In this document: piece after piece, positions 1 to 6,249 of the stretch | How the letters are laid out: every line of letters starts with the position of its first letter | How positions within the stretch are numbered: position 1 is the stretch's first letter | Position numbers and translations under genes: made by a program | Assembly (NCBI GenBank): GCA_047620505.1 | Contig: JBLHKS010000277.1 | Span: 1 to 8,679 of the forward strand | From: JBLHKS01 sp047620505 | Lineage (GTDB): Bacteria > Verrucomicrobiota > Verrucomicrobiia > Verrucomicrobiales > DEV007 | Length of the DNA: 8,679 bases | Reading direction: 5' to 3' | Notes under the pieces: model-generated | The model's database searches: none | Told to the model about the DNA's origin: nothing | What the model saw: the letters and a program-made list of their open reading frames with translations, nothing else

Positions 1-128
1 AATGCCGAAGCCGGTAGTTTTTCATCTGAGATGCCGTTGTGATTCGGACCGCGATAGCCCGGCCAATCGCCAGCAGCTGCTGTGCCGACGATTGCGGCGA
101 GAAGAGGAAGAAGACGCACAATTTTCAT
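1..128 (-). CDS. Exported PQQ-like beta-propeller protein, N-terminal fragment
   Basis: This is a 5' gene fragment of 42 complete codons running off the left edge. Translation from the ATG at 128-126 gives a short signal peptide: MKIVR, a leucine/alanine-rich core, then TAAAG with probable cleavage near residues 19-20. It continues directly into DWPGYRGPNHNGIS. A W-P-x-x-R-G-P-N-x-x-G motif just after a signal peptide is the usual start of secreted PQQ-like (BamB-type) beta-propeller proteins, which are abundant in Planctomycetota and Verrucomicrobiota and often of unknown substrate. None of the propeller is visible, so a PQQ-dependent dehydrogenase cannot be separated from a non-enzymatic propeller. 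No Shine-Dalgarno is evident before the ATG. One CAGCAGCTGCTG palindrome (71-82) encodes the alanines at the end of the signal peptide. Confidence is good for the gene and fair for the family. Confidence 0.75.
   Translation of the reverse strand, partial: MKIVRLLPLLAAIVGTAAAGDWPGYRGPNHNGISDEKLPASA
71..82. repeat. CAGCAGCTGCTG palindrome, copy 1
   Basis: Perfect 12-base palindrome. On the minus strand it encodes the end of the propeller protein's signal peptide (Thr-Ala-Ala-Ala-Gly frame). Confidence 0.9.
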
Positions 129-283
129 GGACGCAATCGCTAGCGAGGAGGCGGCCCAGGTCAAGCATCAAAGCTGATTCGAAGCTCAGTTATCAGCGGC
201 GCTTTGAGATTGCCGATGGATCCGAATCCGCATTCCCACGATTTTGCCGAGAAAGTCGCGCGCGCGTTCGTTTTCCTGGACGC

Positions 284-303
284 GAAAAACTCTGGCTTAC
301 CAG
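284..303 (-). terminator. Weak hairpin with T-tract after antitoxin-like gene
   Basis: Reading the minus strand, the TAA stop at 306-304 is followed at once by CTGG-TAAG-CCAG, then AG and five T. This has the layout of an intrinsic terminator, but the stem is only four base pairs, so it may be inefficient or fortuitous. It would separate the antitoxin-like gene from the propeller gene downstream. Confidence 0.3.
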
Positions 304-504
304 TTAATCAGCCAATCGTTTCAGCAAGGGAGCGTGTTGCTCGAAAACATGATCGACAGCCTCCTCAAACGTCATCCGTTTTCCAACTTTCTCGCCCTCA
401 TCAGAGTTAGTCTCAAAATTCGAAACAAACTCGCGCACTTCCGCTCGTTCGTTGACCGGTAACGTCTTGAATTTTTCGATGATCTCCGCCGCACTAATGA
501 GCAA
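304..504 (-). CDS. Small antitoxin-like protein
   Basis: A protein of about 66 residues if the TTG at 504-502 is the start; a weak GAG lies nine bases upstream. The reading frame stays open to a GTG at 597, but that start would overlap the divergent esterase gene, so I prefer the shorter form. The N-terminal half, AAEIIEKFKTLPVNERAEV, resembles the helical segments of small type II antitoxins and orphan proteins of Verrucomicrobiota (pattern: aEIi..i..LP..ERAeV..F). The C-terminal part, MTFEEAVDHVFEQHAPLL, resembles the MsfEEA..yVf..y.eLLrrLA ending of similar small proteins. The likely role is a DNA-binding or toxin-neutralising protein, but no toxin ORF follows: the 175 bases before the next gene contain no plausible partner. 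It is divergent from the esterase across a 72-base gap. The family assignment is a pattern judgement. Confidence 0.6.
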   Translation of the reverse strand: MLISAAEIIEKFKTLPVNERAEVREFVSNFETNSDEGEKVGKRMTFEEAVDHVFEQHAPLLKRLAD

Positions 505-576
505 GACTTTAATCTCGTCTCGCGTTGTCGCAACCCGCGCGCATTCGCGATTGACGTCGGTCCCCAGCCGCCTTGC

Positions 577-2139
577 ATGTGGGCCATGCAAATCCACAAA
601 CTCTTCCGCTTTCCAGCAGCTGCTGCGCTGTGCTTGAGCTTCGCGCTTGCGACAAGCGCGATCGCCGAACTAAAACTACCCGCCATCTTCGGCGACAACA
701 TGGTGGTCCAGCAAGGGCAGGTCTTTCATGTCTGGGGCTGGGACAACGCCGGTCAAGAGATCCACGTTAAGCTCGACAACGGAAACTCCAGCGGCAAAGC
801 GGGTGATGACGGCAAGTGGCATGTCGAAATCAAAGCAGGTGGCGCGACCGGCAAGCCGATTCCGTTCGTTGTCGAAGGTTCGTCCAAAATCGAATACAAA
901 AACGTGGTTCTCGGCGAAGTCTGGCTCTGTTCCGGCCAATCGAATATGCAATGGGCCGTGGCGCAGTCGAACGACGCGGATCTCGAAGTGATGACGGCGA
1001 AATATCCAGAAATTCGTCTGATCACGGTTCCTCTAGTCGGAACGCAGGAGCCGCAGGACAACTTCATTGGTCAGTGGGATGTTTGCACGCCGGAAACCGT
1101 TGGCCAGTTCTCAGCGGTAGGCTATTTCTTCGGGCGGACGCTCCACCAAGCGCTCGATGTGCCGATCGGACTGGTCGATAACTCATGGGGAGGCTCGTCG
1201 GCCGAAGCCTGGGTTCGCCGCGACGTTCTCGAAGCGGACGAGGCCTTCAAGCCATACCTCGATCAATGGAAACAGACCGAAGCGACCTTTGATTGGGAAA
1301 AGCTTCAAGCTGAGCACAAAAAGAAAGTCGAAGCAGCCAAAGCCGCCGGAAAACCAGCCCCGGGTCGCCCTCGAAATGTGCTCGTCGGTCAGCACCGGCC
1401 CGGAAATCTCTACAACGGCGTCCTCAAGCCGGTGATCGGATTCAGCATGCGTGGAGCGATCTGGTATCAGGGCGAAAGCAACTCCGGCCGAGCCAAAAAT
1501 TACCGGGAATTGTTTCCCCTCATGATTTCCCATTGGCGCGACGAGTGGGGCCAGGGCGACTTCCCATTTTACTGGGTTCAACTTGCCGATTTCAGAGACG
1601 AACAGCCGGAGCCAGCCGAAAGCACCTGGGCCGAGCTGCAGGAAGCGCAAACGATGACTTTAAGCCTGAAAAACTCGGGCCAGGCAGTGATCTACGATAT
1701 CGGCGAGGGCCGCGACATCCACCCGCGAGACAAGCAGAACGCCGCCAAACGGCTCGCACGACACGCATTGGCGAAGGACTACGGAATCGAAGTGGCTGCC
1801 GAGAGCCCTCGTTATGCTTCGCACGAAATCAGCGGCAACAAAATCGTGCTTAGCTTCGATCATATCGGTGCGAGAGGGCTCTACACTTTCGATGTTAAGC
1901 ATCCGGTCGGTTTTGCGATCGCTGGCGAGGACAAAAAGTTTGTCTGGGCACAGGGCGAGCTCATCGGAAACGATAAAATCGCGGTTTGGGCAGACGGCGT
2001 TGATAAGCCAGTCGCCGTTCGATACGCTTGGGCGGACAACCCGGTCGCAAACGTTCAAAGTCGCGAAGGCCTGCCACTGACACCGTTTCGGACGGATGAT
2101 TGGGCGATGCTCAGCGATCCAGCGACCCAACCGAAGTAG
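577..2139 (+). CDS. Secreted sialate O-acetylesterase-type carbohydrate esterase
   Basis: A 520-residue SASA-family esterase of usual length for bacterial members. The family removes O-acetyl groups from sialic acids or, in soil bacteria, often from plant polysaccharides. Residues 1-30 form a signal peptide (basic HKLFRF, hydrophobic core, cleavage at AIA|E), predicting export. The order is: an N-terminal beta-sandwich (about 31-110); the nucleophile motif CSGQSNMQW with Ser122; NSWGGSSAEAW (202-212); WYQGESNSG (296-304); and DIHP with His382 as probable catalytic His, next to DKQNAAKRLARHAL. A C-terminal beta-domain ends near 510. A lysine-rich stretch at 241-262 is a probable surface insertion. 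Two ATGs are possible (577 and 586); the second gives a more typical signal peptide (MQIHKLFRF), and neither has a clear Shine-Dalgarno. A CAGCAGCTGCTG palindrome (614-625) encodes part of the signal peptide. Substrate cannot be told from sequence. Confidence 0.93.
   Translation: MWAMQIHKLFRFPAAAALCLSFALATSAIAELKLPAIFGDNMVVQQGQVFHVWGWDNAGQEIHVKLDNGNSSGKAGDDGKWHVEIKAGGATGKPIPFVVEGSSKIEYKNVVLGEVWLCSGQSNMQWAVAQSNDADLEVMTAKYPEIRLITVPLVGTQEPQDNFIGQWDVCTPETVGQFSAVGYFFGRTLHQALDVPIGLVDNSWGGSSAEAWVRRDVLEADEAFKPYLDQWKQTEATFDWEKLQAEHKKKVEAAKAAGKPAPGRPRNVLVGQHRPGNLYNGVLKPVIGFSMRGAIWYQGESNSGRAKNYRELFPLMISHWRDEWGQGDFPFYWVQLADFRDEQPEPAESTWAELQEAQTMTLSLKNSGQAVIYDIGEGRDIHPRDKQNAAKRLARHALAKDYGIEVAAESPRYASHEISGNKIVLSFDHIGARGLYTFDVKHPVGFAIAGEDKKFVWAQGELIGNDKIAVWADGVDKPVAVRYAWADNPVANVQSREGLPLTPFRTDDWAMLSDPATQPK
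614..625. repeat. CAGCAGCTGCTG palindrome, copy 2
   Basis: Perfect copy inside the esterase signal peptide, in the Pro-Ala-Ala-Ala-Ala frame, the same relative frame as copy 1. Confidence 0.9.
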
Positions 2140-2140
2140 T

Positions 2141-2152
2141 CAGCAGCTGCTG
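2141..2152. repeat. CAGCAGCTGCTG palindrome, copy 3 (intergenic)
   Basis: Perfect copy filling most of the 18-base gap between the esterase stop (2137-2139) and the next ATG (2158), where a ribosome-binding site would be expected. In RNA it could form a CAGC/GCTG stem with an AGCT loop. Confidence 0.9.
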
Positions 2153-2157
2153 GGTTT

Positions 2158-2445
2158 ATGGATCTCGAAACACAACGTCAGAAAGCCTGGACTGGCGACG
2201 CCGTCCTAAGCCTCTTCGCGCGGGAATGGATCCTGCGCGAGAGAGGCAAAATGGACGGTGAGCAGTTCGTGCGGCTGACTTCGAACGATTTTCTAGCGAC
2301 GATCGGAAACCCAACTCGGGTTGAAGCCGACATCGGCGTGATCTACGAAAAAGACGGCTTGGCCGCGGCGTTCGGATGGATCGAGAGAGAGCTGATCCCG
2401 AGATTCGAATTGCAAGAAAAAAAGCGCCGTAGGATCAGGTCTTAG
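2158..2445 (+). CDS. Minimal RNase III-like domain protein
   Basis: A 95-residue protein starting 18 bases after the esterase stop, probably co-transcribed with it. WTGDAVLSLFAREWIL (residues 11-26) matches the RNase III signature around GDAVL, and VEADIGVIYEKDGLAAAFGWIE (55-76) matches the later helix (EALIGaiYld.Gl.aa..fie) in family order. By this alignment Asp14 and Glu56 match two acidic catalytic positions. The acidic residues of the usual ERLEFLGD motif are replaced (RQKAWTGD), and the Asp three residues before Glu56 is Thr53. The segment between the motifs is much shorter than in RNase III or Mini-III, and there is no double-stranded RNA-binding domain. The tail is basic (KKRRRIRS). 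It could be a reduced nuclease acting on structured RNA or a non-catalytic RNA binder. The gene is convincing; the fold assignment is by eye. The site where a Shine-Dalgarno is expected holds the CAGCAGCTGCTG palindrome. The stop overlaps the convergent Fur gene. Confidence 0.8.
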   Translation: MDLETQRQKAWTGDAVLSLFAREWILRERGKMDGEQFVRLTSNDFLATIGNPTRVEADIGVIYEKDGLAAAFGWIERELIPRFELQEKKRRRIRS

Positions 2446-2879
2446 CTGCAGGTCGGGCAAACGCCGAAAAATTCCAGCTCGTGGTAGAGCTGGCTGAATC
2501 CCGACTTCTCCGAAATTTCCTTCTCAAGTTGCTCGACCGGACACGCGATTTCGAGCGCATCGATGCTCCCGCATTCCGTGCAAATCAGGTAATCGCTGTG
2601 TCGATCCGGATAGCGCATCGTGAAATAGGCCGAGCGCTCATGAAGCCCTAACCGGCGCAGAATTCCTTTCTCTTCAAGCCGAATCAAAAGTCGATAAACG
2701 GTCGCCTTGTCACACAAATCCCCTAACGAATCCACCAGATCGCCAAGAGTGAGAGGCTGCATGCTGTCGATCAGCGAGCGCAGGACTTCCTCCATTGCCT
2801 TGGTTCTGCGCAGGCCAGAATCGCGACATTGCTTCACGGCCCAAGCCAGCAGCTGCTGGCGCTCTTTGGAGGACTTCAT
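2442..2879 (-). CDS. Fur-family metal/peroxide-responsive transcriptional regulator
   Basis: A Fur-superfamily repressor of 145 residues from the ATG at 2879-2877. A TTG at 2915 overlapping the upstream stop would add 12 residues, and a GTG lies between; no Shine-Dalgarno decides. The winged helix spans about 20-88: LRRTKAMEEVL, then the recognition helix KATVYRLLIRLEEKGILRR. The dimerisation/metal domain has CTEC (Cys100, Cys103) and CPTC (Cys141, Cys144), the four-cysteine structural zinc site of the family. His94 and His133 (GFSQLYHELEFFGVC) are candidate regulatory ligands. The usual HHDH before the first Cys pair is reduced to RHSDY, so metal specificity (Fur, Zur or PerR) cannot be assigned. 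It is the last gene of the Clp-like unit, 32 bases after its neighbour from the ATG or overlapping it from the TTG. It carries one CAGCAGCTGCTG, encoding Gln-Gln-Leu-Leu. The family is near certain. Confidence 0.93.
   Translation of the reverse strand: MKSSKERQQLLAWAVKQCRDSGLRRTKAMEEVLRSLIDSMQPLTLGDLVDSLGDLCDKATVYRLLIRLEEKGILRRLGLHERSAYFTMRYPDRHSDYLICTECGSIDALEIACPVEQLEKEISEKSGFSQLYHELEFFGVCPTCS
2847..2858. repeat. CAGCAGCTGCTG palindrome, copy 4
   Basis: Perfect copy near the 5' end of the Fur-family gene, encoding Gln-Gln-Leu-Leu (residues 8-11 from the ATG). Confidence 0.9.
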
Positions 2880-2911
2880 CGACGGCACGCTAAACCGGTG
2901 CCGCCCCTGGC

Positions 2912-5900
2912 TCAACGTTGGAATTCCCGTGAGTCCTCAAAAAGCGGGTCCCAGAAATTCCAAAGCGCCACCATCGGGTTTTGGGTCAGGATTCCAGATT
3001 TCAGGTCGAGCACCCAGCCGGTTTCATGACGAATTCGCAGTATTTTCGCGGCTTTCTCCATCAGCCCTGAGTTGGAACGGAAAGCCCGCTTGCAGCCACG
3101 TTTGATCGGCTCGTTTCCGCGCAACGGGATAATTTCAACACCGCCAAACTCGAAGGACTGGCTTGAAAAGCAGAACAACTCCAACCCTGCCTCACGTCTG
3201 AGCATTTGAAGGAACCCGGGGCCCTCGCCGTACAACAAAATCGGCTCGGAACTGAGAAACCCGCTGATCTGCGGATCGCTGACAGTTTCGAGATCGCCTG
3301 TCGCGGAATCGAATCGGACAACTCGCTTGGAAACGGCGGGAGCGTGCTCGAGATGCTCGATGTAACTTTGGATCCAGCCTTTGTAGATGGCGTAACGGCC
3401 CTCGACTTCGGCGTCGCGAAAATCGGCTCGACTAACGCGAAAACGCAGAAGAAAACGGGCAGGCGTCGCGAGTTTTGGATGCGCTAGAAATTCGACGCGA
3501 GCGGCGCTGCCGATGACTTGGGCGGCCTGAAGGCTTAGCGGATTGAGATCAAGCGATTCCTCGGCCAGCTTCTCCAGAACCACGCTGGAATCCGCACCGG
3601 CGAAGACTGAGTTGAGCACTTTGTCGGCGCAATCTCGCGGGATGTGGAAGAGCTTCGGTTGACGACCAAACCGGCTCGGCGTTGCGACCGAACGCCCGCC
3701 AGATTGGGCTGCCGCGTCAGCCGCGTTCTGGAAGCGATCCCGGGCCTCACGGAAACGCATGAGCTCTTCGCGAACGAGAAAATAATGCTTATCAAGCTCA
3801 GTAACCCGCTCCTCATCCCGGTCACGCCAGGTTTCCATTTGCTCGTCGATTCGCCTCACAAATCGGTTAGCCGCACGCGCAAGACCAGCTGCATTTCGCG
3901 GCTGAAGTTGACCCGGTAACGGCGCTTCGACCGTCGCCCCGGTCAATTCGTGAATCGTTTGCCGAAGTTCTCCGTTATGAACTTCGACCCGCAAAAACGC
4001 CGGCCGCCGGCCCTCGGTTTTCGCCAATTCAAGCGCGAGCGGCTCGACGAGATGATCTTCGACCGAGCGCCTGAGCGATCTCGCACCGTATTCTTTCTGA
4101 AATCCCCGCTCGCCAAGCCAATCGTAAACTTCAGGAGTGACCGACAAGCTGAGATGCCGTTGATGCAGCCCCTGCCGCCGCAAAGCCGAGCTGACGAGCA
4201 GCCTGACAATTCCCTCAATGTGCTCACGGCCAAGCCTGCTGAACGCGACGACTTTGTCGAGGCGATTGAAGAACTCCGGTCTGAAAAAATTCCGCGCAGC
4301 ATCGCGGTAAATTTCAGTGTCCTCAGAATCCATCGCCGAAAATCCGACCTGCCGCTTGGCGTCAATCGCGCCGAGATTCGATGTCAGAATCACGATCGAG
4401 TTGCAGAAATCCGTAGTGATTCCGTTAGCGTCGGTGAGTCGGCCGTCGTCGAGAACCTGGAGCAGGAGGTCGAACACTTTGGGATCCGCCTTCTCGATTT
4501 CGTCGAGCAAAATCACCGCGTACGGCCGACGACGAACCGCGCTGGTCAGAATTCCCTGCCGCCCGCCGAACGTCCCTATTAACCGATTGACCGCGTCCCA
4601 GCCGTTGAACTCGTTCATATCGAAACGCAGAAGACGGCCCGAGCTTCCAAAGTAAAATTCAGCCAACGCCTTTGCGCATTCCGTTTTGCCAACACCGGTC
4701 GGCCCAAGGAAAAGCAGCGAGGCAAGCGGGCGAGTTGGATCGTTGAGCTGGGCCTTTGTCAGAACGATCGAATCAACCATCGCTTCGGTGGCTTCTTTTT
4801 GACCTAGGATTCGATCTTGGAAGAAGCTGCGAACCGCGTCGCTCGCCAGCAGCTGCTCGCGATCCATGAAGCGCTGGCGGATCCCGGTTTTGTTTTCGAA
4901 AAACTGGTAAGCCTCAGCCTTGCTGATCTCGGTATTCGGATGAGTCGCGGCGAGTTGGCGGAGCATTTCCGCGCCTTTGCCCGGGAACGCCCGACCGCGC
5001 ACGAAACGGCGTGGAAGCTCGATCACTAACGGAAGTACCTCGGGCGAAAATCGACAGCCGTGCTGATGCTCGAGATCCTGGAGCGTTCGAATCAAAATCC
5101 GAAGCGTCTCGTGTTCGTCCGGCTCTCGCAGATGCAGAACAGTGAACAGATCAGCGAAACTTCGATCGAGCTCGCGCAATTTCCGCCAAGCTTCCGGCGT
5201 CGCTTCGCCAAGCACGCTGAGCCGGCCTTCCTCGAGCAAAACTTTCAAAACCTGCCCGACGGTCAGATTCGAATCGCGGCTCTTTCCGGCGTGAAAAAGG
5301 CCTAACAGATCATCAAAATAAACCACGTAGCGCTGCTTCTCGGCCTCCTTCAAAATCGCAAGCACGCGCTGCTCCCACTGACCAACGTAGCTCATCCCAG
5401 AAATTAGGCGCTGTGGCGAAAGCAGCCAAACCTGAATGTTCGCCGAGTCGCCATCGCAGCGACGGAAAATCCACTCATGGATCAGCGTCGTCTTGCCAAC
5501 CTGATTCGGGCCGACAATCACGAGCGGAGGCGGGGCCTCGTCTCCGGGTTTCCGGCCCCTGAACCAGTCCAGCAGCTGCTGAGTTTCGTTTTCACGCAGA
5601 AGTGCGCGATTCAGCTCATTCGGGTAAAGCCGAGTGAGATTTCGTCCGGTCCGTTCGAGCTCCTGACTACCGGAAATCTCCCGATCCTCGCCGAGAAAGG
5701 CCATCGGGCTCGCGTCCTCTTTCGGCGGCCGCTGCTTAGCACCAACCTGAATACTGATCGTGTCCAGCCTGGAGAAAATCACATTCTCAAACTCCCAACC
5801 GGCGATGTCCGCGCCTTCCTTTTCCAGCTGCTTAAAGTGCTCCGTAAAAACTTCCTGCGCCCGAGTTTCGACGCTTTCACCGTTGCCGATTTCGAAGCAG

Positions 5901-6247
5901 ATTTCGCGAATCTGAGGACTGGCGGCGAGAGTCCGATCTAACGAGTCGAACATCAGCACAACGATCGACGTCCGCAACGTGTGTTTGCGCAATGTCAGGG
6001 TCAAATCAAGACGCCGATGACGAAGGCGCGGCGGATAGAAACTCCAGCCAGCGAGCAGATCGTGCCTCATCGCCTTGGCCTCCTCCGTTGCTGAGCGCCG
6101 AAGGGCGTCCGTCAGATCGCGAATCGCGCGTTCTTCGTGCGAGTCGACTCGCTCGTATCCGCCGACGAAGACAGCGCTGGCGCGGTAAAACGGGCGTTCG
6201 CCTTCCGGCTGAACTTTCTCCACAAGGACTGGAAGGGTCAGCTCCAT
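2912..6247 (-). CDS. Clp/Hsp100-like double AAA+ ATPase with novel N- and C-terminal regions
   Basis: A 1111-residue AAA+ unfoldase-like protein. Residues 1-240 are not the Clp N-domain repeat and I do not recognise them. D1 has Walker A GPNQVGKT (Lys252), pore-loop SGMSYVGQWEQR (Tyr287) and Walker B YFDD (Asp-Asp instead of Asp-Glu, 312-313). The usual Arg-finger pair (ERRF) is replaced by FADLF. There is no middle coiled-coil domain. D2 is well kept: RILGQ (479-483), GPTGVGKT (Lys521), LLDEIEKADP (Asp582, Glu583), FFRPEFFNRLD (Arg656, Arg662) and sensor 2 YGARSLRR (Arg723). The D2 GYVG pore loop is absent (GTFGGRQGI, 558-566). VGF at 634-636 sits where ClpP-binding loops lie. Residues 790-845 are charged and probably coiled coil. 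A C-terminal domain of about 260 residues includes a release-factor-like segment (1003-1043). The ATG lies two bases after the previous stop, implying translational coupling. Function and substrate are unknown. Confidence 0.92.
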   Translation of the reverse strand: MELTLPVLVEKVQPEGERPFYRASAVFVGGYERVDSHEERAIRDLTDALRRSATEEAKAMRHDLLAGWSFYPPRLRHRRLDLTLTLRKHTLRTSIVVLMFDSLDRTLAASPQIREICFEIGNGESVETRAQEVFTEHFKQLEKEGADIAGWEFENVIFSRLDTISIQVGAKQRPPKEDASPMAFLGEDREISGSQELERTGRNLTRLYPNELNRALLRENETQQLLDWFRGRKPGDEAPPPLVIVGPNQVGKTTLIHEWIFRRCDGDSANIQVWLLSPQRLISGMSYVGQWEQRVLAILKEAEKQRYVVYFDDLLGLFHAGKSRDSNLTVGQVLKVLLEEGRLSVLGEATPEAWRKLRELDRSFADLFTVLHLREPDEHETLRILIRTLQDLEHQHGCRFSPEVLPLVIELPRRFVRGRAFPGKGAEMLRQLAATHPNTEISKAEAYQFFENKTGIRQRFMDREQLLASDAVRSFFQDRILGQKEATEAMVDSIVLTKAQLNDPTRPLASLLFLGPTGVGKTECAKALAEFYFGSSGRLLRFDMNEFNGWDAVNRLIGTFGGRQGILTSAVRRRPYAVILLDEIEKADPKVFDLLLQVLDDGRLTDANGITTDFCNSIVILTSNLGAIDAKRQVGFSAMDSEDTEIYRDAARNFFRPEFFNRLDKVVAFSRLGREHIEGIVRLLVSSALRRQGLHQRHLSLSVTPEVYDWLGERGFQKEYGARSLRRSVEDHLVEPLALELAKTEGRRPAFLRVEVHNGELRQTIHELTGATVEAPLPGQLQPRNAAGLARAANRFVRRIDEQMETWRDRDEERVTELDKHYFLVREELMRFREARDRFQNAADAAAQSGGRSVATPSRFGRQPKLFHIPRDCADKVLNSVFAGADSSVVLEKLAEESLDLNPLSLQAAQVIGSAARVEFLAHPKLATPARFLLRFRVSRADFRDAEVEGRYAIYKGWIQSYIEHLEHAPAVSKRVVRFDSATGDLETVSDPQISGFLSSEPILLYGEGPGFLQMLRREAGLELFCFSSQSFEFGGVEIIPLRGNEPIKRGCKRAFRSNSGLMEKAAKILRIRHETGWVLDLKSGILTQNPMVALWNFWDPLFEDSREFQR
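4847..4858. repeat. CAGCAGCTGCTC, palindrome copy 5 with one end mismatch
   Basis: Eleven of twelve bases match, and the inner ten-base palindrome AGCAGCTGCT is intact. It encodes Glu-Gln-Leu-Leu (464-467) in the D1-D2 linker of the 1111-residue ATPase. Confidence 0.8.
5570..5581. repeat. CAGCAGCTGCTG palindrome, copy 6
   Basis: Perfect copy just before D1 of the 1111-residue ATPase, encoding Gln-Gln-Leu-Leu (223-226). Confidence 0.9.
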
Positions 6248-6249
6248 GA

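Noticed and set aside
257..266. Short CG-alternating tract in the 129-303 gap
   Set aside because: Too short to support a structural or regulatory claim.
2..307. Plus-strand reading frame of 101 residues at the left edge
   Set aside because: It is antisense to the propeller gene start, has an arginine-rich unnatural composition, and the opposite strand gives a clean signal peptide plus WPGYRGPN motif.
551..556. TTGACG resembling a -35 box upstream of the esterase
   Set aside because: The -10 position at 17-base spacing (TGCATG, 574-579) is poor and overlaps the start codon.
505..597. N-terminal extension of the antitoxin-like gene to a GTG at 597
   Set aside because: It would overlap the start of the divergent esterase gene and adds sequence without family resemblance; the TTG at 504 fits the domain start.
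658..1922. Two GCGATCGC octamers (658-665 and 1915-1922), the HIP1 word of cyanobacteria
   Set aside because: Two copies in 8.7 kb of moderately GC-rich DNA are not convincing enrichment, and the gene content is not cyanobacterial.
1660..2130. Minus-strand reading frame of 156 residues inside the esterase gene
   Set aside because: A shadow of the esterase coding sequence with no recognisable motifs.
3950..4582. Plus-strand reading frame of 210 residues inside the ATPase gene
   Set aside because: Antisense to strongly conserved AAA+ motifs; composition and lack of motifs mark it as a shadow.
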